Below, piece after piece: positions 16,106 to 25,253 of a stretch of DNA of 64,000 nucleotides (position 1 is its first letter; each line of letters begins with the position of its first letter). The position numbers and the translations under genes were made by a program. The notes under the pieces are model-generated. The model was not told where the DNA came from, made no database searches, and saw only the letters and a list, made by a program, of their open reading frames with translations. This DNA comes from Streptomyces flaveolus. Lineage in GTDB: Bacteria > Actinomycetota > Actinomycetes > Streptomycetales > Streptomycetaceae. Location of the stretch: the NCBI RefSeq assembly GCF_000716535.1, contig NZ_JNWV01000043.1, positions 1-64,000 of the forward strand. The letters run 5' to 3'.

Positions 16106-17629
16106 ATGCCCGTGACCACACTTCTCGAACCGGCCGTGCCACGCGCCCAGTCCGCTCCGGTACGCGTCGACGTGCGCGTGGAGGAGACGCCGCTGCCGCC
16201 CCACGAACCGCTCGCCCTGTACTCGGCCCTGGCCGGGCGGCTCGGGACGGAGGACGTGTTCCTCCTGGAAAGCCCCGAGGGCCCGCTCCAGGACCGCGGC
16301 CGTGCCGTGGTCGGCCAGGGCCGGCTCGCGGAGATCGAGGTCCACGCCGGCCACGTCCGGGTGAGCGGCCGCGCCGAGGTGGCCCGCGCGCTGCTCGCCA
16401 CCGCCGACCACCTGGGCATGCCCGTGCTCGGCCCGGACACCCGCGCCCTGGACCGGGCCGGCCGGGTGTGGGAGTTCCTCGGTGCGGCCCAGCGGCTGTT
16501 CCGGCTGCACACGCACGTCCCGGACGACGCCTTCGCGTTCGGCTTCGTGACCACGATCGGGTACGAGGCCGCCTGGCACATGGAGGACCTGCCCGCCCGC
16601 GCGCACCCGGACTCCGGCCCCGACTGCGTGCTGACCCTGTTCCGCGACACCGTCCACTACGACCTCGCCACCGGCGCCGTACGCCGTCTGCGCGCACACG
16701 CCGAGGTGTTCGGGCCGCCGCCCGGCCCGGACCCGGTCGCCGCGGCGCTCGCCGACCTGCCCGAGGTGGCGGGGGTGCCGGAGGCGCCCGAGCCGCGCTC
16801 GGTGCGCGACTCCACCGCGCGGGGGACCTTCCTGGCCCGCGCCGAGCGGTGCCTGGCGCACATCGGGGTCGGTGACGTCTACCAGATCCAGATCGGGCAC
16901 AGCATCGAGGTCGACACCGGCCTCACCCCGCTCCAGGTCTACCGGCGGCTGCGCTCGCGCAACCCGTCGCCGTACATGTACCTGGTGCCCCGGGCCGGTA
17001 CGACCCTGATCGGGGCCAGCCCCGAGATGCTGGTCGCCGCCCAGGGCGACCGGCTGGTGATGCGGCCCATCGCGGGCACCGCCCCACGCAGCGGGGACGC
17101 GGACACCGACGCGCGCCGGGTGGCCGCTCTGTCGGCCGACGAGAAGGAACGCGCCGAGCACATCATGCTCGTGGACCTGTGCCGCAACGACATCGGCCGC
17201 GTCTGCCTGCCGCGGACGCTGCGCACCGAGCAGCTGATGACCGTGGAGACGTACTCGCACGTCTTCCACCTCGTCTCGACCGTCTCCGGGACACTCGACC
17301 CGGCGCACGACACCTGGTCCGTGCTGCGTGCCACCTTCCCGGCGGGCACCGTGACCGGGGCGCCGAAGATCCGCTCCATGGAGCTGATCCAGGAGCTGGA
17401 GGACGGCCCGCGCGGCATGTACGCCGGGGCGGTGGGCCTGGTCGACGTCCGCGGCTGGAGCCTGCTCGCCCTGTGCATCCGCACCGTGGTGCACGACGGC
17501 GCCGTCTACCGCACGCAGGCCTGCGCCGGCATCGTCGCCGACTCCCGTCCCGAGCGGGAGTGGCACGAGACCCTGCACAAGATGGCCGCCGCCCACTGGG
17601 CGCTGACCGGGAAGGAGCTGCTGCCGTGA
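16106..17629 (+). CDS. trpE: Anthranilate synthase component I (TrpE-like)
   Basis: A 507-residue chorismate-binding enzyme that makes anthranilate from chorismate with ammonia from the glutaminase encoded next. The C-terminal catalytic half has GASPEMLV, MRPIAGT, KERAEHIMLVDLCRNDIGR and FPAGTVTGAPKIR. The N-terminal half keeps LLESPEG, like the LLES feedback (Trp-binding) motif of classical TrpE, so the enzyme may still be tryptophan-sensitive. Being fused by GTGA overlap to trpG and lying inside the NRPS operon, it looks like a dedicated copy that boosts tryptophan for the peptide, as CDA clusters do with extra trp genes. 2-Amino-2-deoxyisochorismate synthase is less likely because trpD is also present. 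Confidence 0.93.
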   Translation: MPVTTLLEPAVPRAQSAPVRVDVRVEETPLPPHEPLALYSALAGRLGTEDVFLLESPEGPLQDRGRAVVGQGRLAEIEVHAGHVRVSGRAEVARALLATADHLGMPVLGPDTRALDRAGRVWEFLGAAQRLFRLHTHVPDDAFAFGFVTTIGYEAAWHMEDLPARAHPDSGPDCVLTLFRDTVHYDLATGAVRRLRAHAEVFGPPPGPDPVAAALADLPEVAGVPEAPEPRSVRDSTARGTFLARAERCLAHIGVGDVYQIQIGHSIEVDTGLTPLQVYRRLRSRNPSPYMYLVPRAGTTLIGASPEMLVAAQGDRLVMRPIAGTAPRSGDADTDARRVAALSADEKERAEHIMLVDLCRNDIGRVCLPRTLRTEQLMTVETYSHVFHLVSTVSGTLDPAHDTWSVLRATFPAGTVTGAPKIRSMELIQELEDGPRGMYAGAVGLVDVRGWSLLALCIRTVVHDGAVYRTQACAGIVADSRPEREWHETLHKMAAAHWALTGKELLP

Positions 17630-18216
17630 GGATCCTGGTCGTCGACGCCTACGACAGCTTCACCTACATCATCGACCAGTACCTGCGCGGCCTCGGCGTC
17701 GGCACCGAGGTGGTGCGCAGCGGCACCCGCACCCCCGGCGAGCTGCTCGCCTCGGCCCCGGACGCGGTGGTGCTGGGGCCGGGGCCCGGGCATCCGGCGG
17801 ACAGCGGGCACGTCGACATCGTGCACGCCTTCGCCGGCCGCACCCCGCTGCTCGGCATCTGCCTCGGTCACCAGGCCGTGGGCCTCGCCTACGGCGGCAG
17901 GGTGGTGACCGCGGACCGGATACGGCACGGCAAGACCAGCGTCGTACGGCACGACGGCACCGGTCTGTACGAGGGGCTCGGCACCGAGACGACGGTGGCC
18001 CGCTACCACTCGCTGGTGGTGGCCGAGCCGCTGCCCGAACGGCTGGAGGTGACCGGGTACGCGGCGGACGACGGGTGTGTGATGTCCCTGCGTCATCGTC
18101 AACTGCCGGTGTACGGCGTGCAGTTCCATCCCGAGAGCGTGGCGACGACCGGGGGGATGCGGCTGCTGGACAACTTCCTGTCCGCCGCCCGCCGGTACGC
18201 CGCCGCCCGCGTGTGA
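17626..18216 (+). CDS. trpG: Anthranilate synthase component II, glutamine amidotransferase (TrpG-like)
   Basis: A 196-residue class I glutamine amidotransferase that releases ammonia from glutamine for TrpE. It has DAYDSFTY at the start, the oxyanion loop GPGPGHP, the catalytic nucleophile in GICLGHQ, and the His/Glu pair in GVQFHPES. It starts at the GTG overlapping the trpE stop (GTGA), so the two subunits are translationally coupled. PabA activity cannot be ruled out by sequence, but the partner and the trpD gene in the same cluster argue for anthranilate. Confidence 0.93.
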   Translation: MRILVVDAYDSFTYIIDQYLRGLGVGTEVVRSGTRTPGELLASAPDAVVLGPGPGHPADSGHVDIVHAFAGRTPLLGICLGHQAVGLAYGGRVVTADRIRHGKTSVVRHDGTGLYEGLGTETTVARYHSLVVAEPLPERLEVTGYAADDGCVMSLRHRQLPVYGVQFHPESVATTGGMRLLDNFLSAARRYAAARV

Positions 18217-18230
18217 GGCAGGAGACCCCG

Positions 18231-19022
18231 ATGCGTATCCTCATCGCCGACGGCTCGGCCGTCCTGCGGGCGGGCCTCGCCCAGGTGCTGCGGGACGGCG
18301 GACACGAGGTGGCCGCCGTCCTGGCCGGCCCGTCCGCGCTGCCCGCGGCCGCCGTCCGGTGCCGCCCGGACGCCGTACTGGCGGGCCTGCGCCCCGCCGA
18401 CGCCGACGCCGTCGTCGACGCCGTACTGGAGGCCGGGCGCGCCCTGCCCGGCCTCGCCTCGCTGCTGCACTGCGCCGCGCCCACCCCGGCCCTGGCCGCC
18501 CGTCTGTTCGGCGCCCGGCGCTCGGGCACGGCGCTGCTGCTGCACGACCAGGTCGTCGAGGCGGAGGTGCTGTTGCCCACGCTGGAGCGGATCGCGGCGG
18601 GCGGCACGGTCGCCGACCCGCGCGCGACCGGCGTGCTCGCCGCCGCGTTCCCGGCGGCCCCGAACGCGGGCGCCGGAGCAGGCCCGGCCGTCTGGGACGA
18701 CCCCGGGCTGTCCGAGCTCAGCCCGCGCGAGCGGGACGTGCTACGGCTGATGGCGCTGGGCCGTACCAACAGCGCCATCGCCACCGACCTGTGCGTGTCC
18801 CCGGGCACGGTGGAGAAGCGCGTGGCCGCCGTCTTCACCAAGCTGGGCCTGAACGGCGGGGACGGCGAGAACCGCCGGGTCCTCGCCGTCCTGCGGCTGC
18901 TGTCCGCCGAGGACCCGGCCACCATGGCACCGCCGCCGCCCACCCGGGCCCCGGCCGAGCCGGTACCGCTGTCCGCCGGGCGCAGGAGGCTCTCGCCCGC
19001 CCCGCGCACCCGGGTGGCCTGA
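18231..19022 (+). CDS. LuxR-family regulator with degenerate receiver domain
   Basis: A 263-residue NarL/FixJ-like protein and the likely pathway regulator at the end of the biosynthetic operon. The C-terminal LuxR helix-turn-helix is normal (LSPRERDVLRLMALGRTNSAIA, then CVSPGTVEKRVAAVFTKLGL). The N-terminal receiver keeps the fold, but the acidic pocket reads IADGSAV instead of IADD, and the phosphorylation-site strand reads DAVLAGLRP, with no aspartate where DAVLLDIRMP is usual. It therefore cannot be phosphorylated in the normal way and probably answers to a ligand or protein, or acts constitutively. The C-terminal tail is rich in proline and arginine. A GGCAGGAGA ribosome site precedes the ATG. 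Confidence 0.88.
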   Translation: MRILIADGSAVLRAGLAQVLRDGGHEVAAVLAGPSALPAAAVRCRPDAVLAGLRPADADAVVDAVLEAGRALPGLASLLHCAAPTPALAARLFGARRSGTALLLHDQVVEAEVLLPTLERIAAGGTVADPRATGVLAAAFPAAPNAGAGAGPAVWDDPGLSELSPRERDVLRLMALGRTNSAIATDLCVSPGTVEKRVAAVFTKLGLNGGDGENRRVLAVLRLLSAEDPATMAPPPPTRAPAEPVPLSAGRRRLSPAPRTRVA

Positions 19023-19025
19023 CCC

Positions 19026-19078
19026 GGGTACGACGGTGCCCCCGACGGAATTCCTCCGTCGGGGGCACCGTCGTACCC
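19026..19078. terminator. Bidirectional terminator, perfect 24-bp stem
   Basis: Arms 19026-19049 and 19055-19078 are perfectly complementary over 24 bases with a 5-base loop. The hairpin starts 3 bases after the regulator's stop and lies before the converging minus-strand sensor gene, so it can end both transcripts. Confidence 0.9.
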
Positions 19079-19102
19079 CAAGCGCCCGGGACAGGGCCGC
19101 GG

Positions 19103-19711
19103 TCAGCGCTCCCCGGCCGCGAACCGGCGTACGGCTGCGCGCTGCCACTCGGTGACCCGGACGACCACCCACGGCAGCGCGAAGAAGGCCACCACGCCGG
19201 CCGCGAAGTGCAGCGCGACCGCACCGACCGGGCTCGGCCCGCCCCACGCGGGGTCGGGATAGGGCGCCCAGCCCCAGATCGGGTAGGTCAGGTTCCGCGC
19301 GGAGACGATGACCCAGCCGACGGTGGCCGCGAACGACGCCGTGGTCAGCAGCGCGTTGACGAAGAAGAACGCGACGGCGCCCGCGAAGCGGCCGCCGTCA
19401 CGCGGCCCGAGGTGCTCGCCGAAGAAGAACCGCAGGCGCATGCGCTCGAAGGCGGGGCCCACCACGGCCGCGCCCAGCAGGGCCGCGAACAGCACCAGCG
19501 GCCCCACGCCCGGGTGTCCGCTGTCATGGGCGGCCTTCATGACGAACTGGAGCACGAGGACGAGCCCGGCGACGAGCGGCACCAGCAGGGCGTACAGCAG
19601 GCGCCGCCAGGTGTCGCGGCGGAACGGAAGGGTGAGCAGGCCCCACGGGGCGGGACGGGGCGCGGTGCGGGGCGGCCGGTCGCGCGGACCGGATCGGGTG
19701 GCGTTGGACAC
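19103..19711 (-). CDS. Membrane sensor-domain protein lacking a kinase
   Basis: A 202-residue membrane protein with a proline/arginine-rich cytoplasmic start and four likely transmembrane segments (around LLYALLVPLVAGLVLVLQFV, PLVLFAALLGAAVVG, AFFFVNALLTTASFAA and VALHFAAGVVAFFALPWVVV). It resembles the 'putative sensor' domain found at the N-terminus of many Streptomyces histidine kinases, including the charged TEWQRAAVRRF after the last segment, but no kinase part follows. It is the last gene of the minus-strand halogenase operon and may pair with the orphan LuxR regulator it faces. That pairing is inference; the family call is moderate. Confidence 0.65.
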   Translation of the reverse strand: MSNATRSGPRDRPPRTAPRPAPWGLLTLPFRRDTWRRLLYALLVPLVAGLVLVLQFVMKAAHDSGHPGVGPLVLFAALLGAAVVGPAFERMRLRFFFGEHLGPRDGGRFAGAVAFFFVNALLTTASFAATVGWVIVSARNLTYPIWGWAPYPDPAWGGPSPVGAVALHFAAGVVAFFALPWVVVRVTEWQRAAVRRFAAGER

Positions 19712-19802
19712 GATGGGTTCTTTCCTCTCTGGGACGGTCCTGAAGCCTGGGACGAACGCCGCGATGGGGGCCGGCCCGACGGCCGGCCCCCAGGGGCGTG
19801 GA

Positions 19803-20117
19803 TCAGGCCGCGTCGGCCGCGGTGGCGGCCCCGGTGGTCCGTGCGGCGCCGGGTGCCGTGCCCGCGGACTCGGAGCGCGCCAGCGACAGCAGCTGGAGCG
19901 CGATCGCGGAGCCCGTGCGGCCCAGTGCGCCGTGGTACTGGCTCAGCACCTCGTTCTCCAGGGACAGCTGGTACTCGCGCAGGCCCGCGAGGCGGCGCAG
20001 GGTCCGCAACTGCCATACGGTCTCCTGGCGTTGCCGGACCAGCTCGATGATGTCCTGGTCGATGGCGCGCAGTTGCTGTCTCTGCTCACTGATCCGTGCG
20101 GAGTCGATCGGGGACAT
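19803..20117 (-). CDS. Chorismate mutase, AroQ class
   Basis: A 104-residue all-helical protein like the monofunctional AroQ chorismate mutases that turn chorismate into prephenate, feeding phenylalanine, tyrosine and hydroxyphenylglycine. It shows the typical charged first helix (RQQLRAIDQDIIELVRQRQ), then a Q-E-rich second helix. I chose the ATG at 20117 because GGAGGTG sits 5 bases upstream and it begins one base after the antiporter's stop. Its presence beside a tryptophan-boosting set is curious, since both compete for chorismate; it suggests that an aromatic residue besides tryptophan is needed. The C-terminal 20 residues are Ala/Thr-rich. Confidence 0.75.
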   Translation of the reverse strand: MSPIDSARISEQRQQLRAIDQDIIELVRQRQETVWQLRTLRRLAGLREYQLSLENEVLSQYHGALGRTGSAIALQLLSLARSESAGTAPGAARTTGAATAADAA

Positions 20118-20118
20118 G

Positions 20119-21435
20119 TCACACCTCCACGGGGCTGCCCTGGGCGGCACGGGCGGGAACGGGTTCGTGGTGCCTGGGGACCGCGGCCGGTGGCCCGGCC
20201 TGCGGGGTGGTACCGAGAAGCCTGAGCAGGGGGCCGGTCATCGCGGTCGTCGCCAGGGCCATCACCACCAGGACGGTGAGACCGGCCGAGCTGATCAGTC
20301 CGGACTGCCAGCCGATGCCGGCGACCACCAGTTCGGTGACGCCCCGGCAGTTCATCAGCGCACCGAACCGCAGCGCCTCGGTGCGGTCCAGGCCGATCAG
20401 GCGGACGGCACCGCCCGCCCCGGCCAGCTTGCCCACCGCCGCGGCCAGGACGACGCCGGCCAGCAGCAGCCAGTGCCGGATGTCGGTGCCGAGCTCGCCC
20501 ACCGAGACGGTCAGTCCGACGCCGGCGAAGAACAGCGGCAGCAGCACCGCCTGGGTGAAGCCCTGGAGCTGCTGGTGCAGACGGGTGACCAGCACCGAGC
20601 CGCGCGGCACGGACATGCCGAACAGGAAGGCGCCGATCACCGGGTGCAGACCCATGGCCTGGGTGAGCCCGCCGTAGCCGAACGCCCCGGCGAGCAGCAG
20701 CGGCAGCACCAGCCGCTCACCGCGCCCGCCGGCTTCGACGCGCCGCAGGAACGCGGCCAGCGCGGGGCGCACCAGCAGCCAGGTGGCCGCGACGAGCGCG
20801 GTCACGAGCAGCACCGTGACCACGACGGGCCCGGTGCCGCCGGAGCGGCTGACGGCGAGTACGGCGGTGAGCACCAGCCAGGCGATGCCGTCTCCCACCG
20901 CGGCGGTGAGCAGGGCGAACACCCCGGTACGGGTGGTGTCGAGCCCCAGGTCGACGAGGATCCGGGCGAGCACGGGCAGCGCGGTGACCGACAGCGACAG
21001 ACCGAAGAACAGCAGGTAGGCCGTCTGGTGGGCGTGCTCGCCGCGCAGCACGCCGGGGGCGGCCGCGGCGAGGGCCGCGCCCAGCAGGAACGGCAGGCCC
21101 ATGCCGCCGACGACGACCGCGCCGACCGCCGTACCGCCCGACCGCGCCCCGTCCAGCCGCAGCTCGCAGCCGAGCAGGAACATGAAGGTGACCAGGCCCA
21201 GTTGGGCGGTGGTGGTCAGCGCGGAGGTCACGCCCGGGGGCAGCAGCCAGTGCCCGGCGGCGGGCCACAGCCAGCCGAGGGCGGACGGTCCGAGCAGCAG
21301 TCCGCCGAGGATCTCCCCGATCACCGGCGCCTGGCCGAGCCGGCCCACCAGCAGGCCGCACAGGTGGCTGAGCAGCACCACCAGGGCGACGGCGAGCAGG
21401 AAGCGGGCCAGAGGGTCCGCGTGCAGGCCTGTCAC
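20119..21435 (-). CDS. CPA2-type cation/proton antiporter
   Basis: A 438-residue integral membrane protein of the Na+/H+ exchanger (CPA2) family with about twelve transmembrane segments. Visible family features include the GEILGGLLLGPSALG loop near residue 35 and MNCRGVTELVVAGIG late in the protein. Such antiporters recur in glycopeptide and lipopeptide clusters, where they are thought to help export or ion balance; the role here is unproven. It starts at a GTG overlapping the flavin reductase stop (GTGA), so the two are co-translated. No C-terminal regulatory (TrkA) domain is seen. Confidence 0.9.
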   Translation of the reverse strand: MTGLHADPLARFLLAVALVVLLSHLCGLLVGRLGQAPVIGEILGGLLLGPSALGWLWPAAGHWLLPPGVTSALTTTAQLGLVTFMFLLGCELRLDGARSGGTAVGAVVVGGMGLPFLLGAALAAAAPGVLRGEHAHQTAYLLFFGLSLSVTALPVLARILVDLGLDTTRTGVFALLTAAVGDGIAWLVLTAVLAVSRSGGTGPVVVTVLLVTALVAATWLLVRPALAAFLRRVEAGGRGERLVLPLLLAGAFGYGGLTQAMGLHPVIGAFLFGMSVPRGSVLVTRLHQQLQGFTQAVLLPLFFAGVGLTVSVGELGTDIRHWLLLAGVVLAAAVGKLAGAGGAVRLIGLDRTEALRFGALMNCRGVTELVVAGIGWQSGLISSAGLTVLVVMALATTAMTGPLLRLLGTTPQAGPPAAVPRHHEPVPARAAQGSPVEV

Positions 21436-22007
21436 GACGCCACCCCCTCGGGCGCCACGTGCGGCCCCGGAACCGTGCCGCCCGGCCAGGCGGCGAACCC
21501 CCGCGCCCCGTAGAGCAGGGGGACCCCCGGCTCCTGGACGACACCGGTCACCTCACCGATGACGACAGTATGATCGGACACCTCGGAAAGATCCGAAACC
21601 CGACATTCGGCCACGGCGAAGGCGTCCTCGGCCAGCCAGGGCAGCCCGGCGCCGGGCGAGGGCCGCCAGTCGACCTGCCCGAACCGGTCCTGTCCCGGCC
21701 GGGCGAACACCTGCGCCGCCCGCCGGCCGGCGTCGTGCAGCAGGTTCACCGCGAAGACGCCGGACGCGCGCAAGGCGCGCAGGGTCTCGCCACGGGTGGT
21801 GAGGCAGACCGACAGGGTGGGCGGCTCGGCGGCGACGCTCGACAGCGAGGAGCAGGTCAGCCCGCGCGGCAGGCCGTCGGCTCCATAGGTCGTCACCACG
21901 GCGACCCCGGTCGGGAAGGCGCTCATGAGGGCACGGAAGGCCTCCGGCCGGGCGGGACCGGTGGCGGGTGGCGGGGAGTGGCGGGGCACTGCTCGAACAG
22001 GGGTCAT
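21432..22007 (-). CDS. Flavin reductase for the halogenase
   Basis: A 191-residue member of the flavin reductase-like (HpaC/ActVB type) family, which uses NAD(P)H to make free FADH2 or FMNH2. The N-terminal FPTGVAVVTTYGADG and GLTCSSLSSVAAEPPTLSVC segments are characteristic. Flavin-dependent halogenases have no reductase of their own, and the halogenase gene lies immediately upstream, so this protein very likely supplies its FADH2. The ATG at 22007 is preferred because AAGGAC lies just before it; an upstream in-frame ATG would add 11 residues. Confidence 0.92.
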   Translation of the reverse strand: MTPVRAVPRHSPPPATGPARPEAFRALMSAFPTGVAVVTTYGADGLPRGLTCSSLSSVAAEPPTLSVCLTTRGETLRALRASGVFAVNLLHDAGRRAAQVFARPGQDRFGQVDWRPSPGAGLPWLAEDAFAVAECRVSDLSEVSDHTVVIGEVTGVVQEPGVPLLYGARGFAAWPGGTVPGPHVAPEGVAS

Positions 22008-22142
22008 GGGTGCGTCCTTCGGAGGTCGGGGCCGGGGCACGTCCGGTGGGGTGCCGGGTGCGGCTGCGGGGGTGCTCGCGCAGTTCCCCGCGCCCCTTGA
22101 GGGAACTGCGCCCGACTCGGCCGGCTCCGCACCCGTGACAGG

Positions 22143-23732
<1,590 letters not shown>

Positions 23733-23756
23733 CTATCGAGGAGCGCTTTTCTTTCG

Positions 23757-24536
23757 TTATCGCATTCTTTCGGCCAGCACCTCGGCCCCGGAACGGATAC
23801 GGACGACGACGTCCTCCGCGTCCAGGACGGCCAGGGCGCCCACGCAGCCGTCCACCCGGGGCAGGTCGGCCATGGCGATGCCGGGGCGCGGCCCGGGCCG
23901 GTCGTCGTGCCAGACGGTCACGGCCGGGGGCCGGTGCGCGGGACTGACCGTGAAGGAGTCCATGGGGGTGTTCAGCCCCTCCCCCGTCGCCTTGAGCACC
24001 GCTTCCTTGCGGGTCCACAGGGTCAGGCAGGCGGCGGCCCGCCGCTCGACGGGCAACGCCTCCACGGCGGCCCGTTCGGCGGGGGTGAGGACCAGCTCGT
24101 ACTCCACGGGGATGCCCGGTTCGGCGGGCGGCACGGAGCGCTCCACGTCCACCCCGAGCGGGTGCCCGCGCGTCACGGCCACGGCCACCAGGTCTCCGGA
24201 GTGCGATATCGACAGCTCCCACTCGGCCACGGCGCCCGCCGGTCGCGGTTTGCCGTGCGGGCCGCCACAGCCAGGGCAGCGGGTGCGCAGCGCGACCTCC
24301 CCGGCGGGGATCCCGGCGAGCGAGCCGAGCGCGGCCCGGGCCAGCACCCGGCCGGTGACGAACAGGGCGAGGTCCTGTTCCACCAGGAACTCCGCGCTGC
24401 GCGCCCGCTCGGCCTCGTCGAGCAGCCCGAAGTGCTGCTCAGGGCTGGTCAGCCGGCTCGACAGCCACACATCGCAGGTGACCGTGGGCGCGCGGGATGC
24501 GGGCGGCACGGTCGGGTTCAGGGTCAAGGAAGTCAT
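23757..24536 (-). CDS. Sfp-type 4'-phosphopantetheinyl transferase
   Basis: A 259-residue enzyme that transfers phosphopantetheine from coenzyme A to the serine of carrier domains, activating the NRPS proteins of this cluster. It carries GVDVER and WTRKEAVLKATGEGL, the magnesium- and CoA-binding motifs of the Sfp group, plus LSISHSGDLVAVAV. The start at 24536 (MTSLTLN) is preferred because a GGGAC site precedes it and the upstream 48 codons look non-coding. It is the first gene of the minus-strand operon running down to the sensor protein. A CPGCGGPHGKP zinc-ribbon-like loop is present, as in other actinobacterial members. Confidence 0.93.
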   Translation of the reverse strand: MTSLTLNPTVPPASRAPTVTCDVWLSSRLTSPEQHFGLLDEAERARSAEFLVEQDLALFVTGRVLARAALGSLAGIPAGEVALRTRCPGCGGPHGKPRPAGAVAEWELSISHSGDLVAVAVTRGHPLGVDVERSVPPAEPGIPVEYELVLTPAERAAVEALPVERRAAACLTLWTRKEAVLKATGEGLNTPMDSFTVSPAHRPPAVTVWHDDRPGPRPGIAMADLPRVDGCVGALAVLDAEDVVVRIRSGAEVLAERMR

Positions 24537-24852
24537 CGGCGTCCCGTCTGCGCGCTGCCGTTCTCGGTGCGTGGCCGAGGGCCGGTACCTGGCCGGGGCC
24601 CCGTGCGTGGACGGGGCCGCCACGGTGGCGATCCTTTCATTCCGCCGGCACCGCCGACAGTCGGAGAAACCTCCGAACACACGGAGGAAAACCCCCTGGA
24701 CAGCGCCTTATCAATCGTGCTCGGCGCGTGAAGTGCGGACGATAACGAGGCGAAGTCCGCCCTTCCTACTGTCCATTCCGCAGCGGGCGCCACGGTCGTG
24801 AAACCGGTGGGCGCCCCGGGACAGGGAATTTTCCACGAGGGGGATACACGCG
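24537..24852. promoter_or_regulatory. Divergent promoter region
   Basis: This gap of 316 bases separates the minus-strand operon from the plus-strand repeat-protein/trpD unit and must hold both promoters. It contains a small inverted repeat, CTCCG-aacaca-CGGAG (about 24671-24686), and is relatively A-rich around 24695-24760. I see no confident -10/-35 pair or known operator. Confidence 0.45.
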
Positions 24853-25251
24853 ATGAAGCGCACGTGGAACAAGCACATCCATACGGCCGGCCGTCTGCTC
24901 GTCGGCGGGGCCGCCGTCCTCGCCGTCGTGCAGGCCGGTGCGGGCCTCGGCCACCGCCACCAGGGCGTCGTCCCGGCGCACGCCGTGGCCCTCGCCGCCA
25001 ACCAGGACTGGGGTGTCGTGGCCGACGGCAGCCCGGTCACGGCCGCCAACCAGGACTGGGGCGTCGTGGGTGACGGCACCTCGGTCACGCCCGACAACCA
25101 GGACTGGGGCGTGGCACCCGTCCACACCGGCCGGACGGTCCTCGCCGCCAACCAGGACTGGGGCGTCGTGGCCGACGGCACCGGCCGGACGGTCACCGCG
25201 GCCGACCAGACCCTGACCTCGGTCACACCCGGCAACCAGGACTGGGGCTGA
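24853..25251 (+). CDS. Exported NQDWG-repeat protein coupled to trpD
   Basis: I do not recognise this 132-residue protein. It starts with a plausible signal peptide: positively charged MKRTWNKH, hydrophobic [17 protein letters not shown], and an AHA/ALA cleavage region before residue 50. The rest is five copies of NQDWG spaced by 13-28 residues (linkers such as [11 protein letters not shown] and [13 protein letters not shown]), with one degenerate unit (ADQTL) before the last copy, which ends the protein. The stop lies 2 bases before the trpD start, so translation is probably coupled. It lies across the divergent promoter from the operon that holds the tryptophan halogenase. It could be a secreted structural peptide, a multi-core ribosomal peptide precursor, or a tryptophan-sensing leader. 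None is proven. GAGGGGG precedes the ATG. Confidence 0.85.
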   Translation: MKRTWNKHIHTAGRLLVGGAAVLAVVQAGAGLGHRHQGVVPAHAVALAANQDWGVVADGSPVTAANQDWGVVGDGTSVTPDNQDWGVAPVHTGRTVLAANQDWGVVADGTGRTVTAADQTLTSVTPGNQDWG

Positions 25252-25253
25252 GG

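Noticed and set aside
15011..17596. An 861-residue minus-strand open frame
   Set aside because: It is antisense to the well-supported oxygenase and trpE genes.
19798..21513. A 571-residue plus-strand open frame
   Set aside because: It is antisense to chorismate mutase and the antiporter; the Gln/Glu-rich reading is typical of a shadow frame.
24853..25251. The NQDWG repeats as a CRISPR-like or purely DNA-level repeat
   Set aside because: The units differ at the DNA level and in spacing but keep the same amino acids in one frame, so selection is at the protein level.
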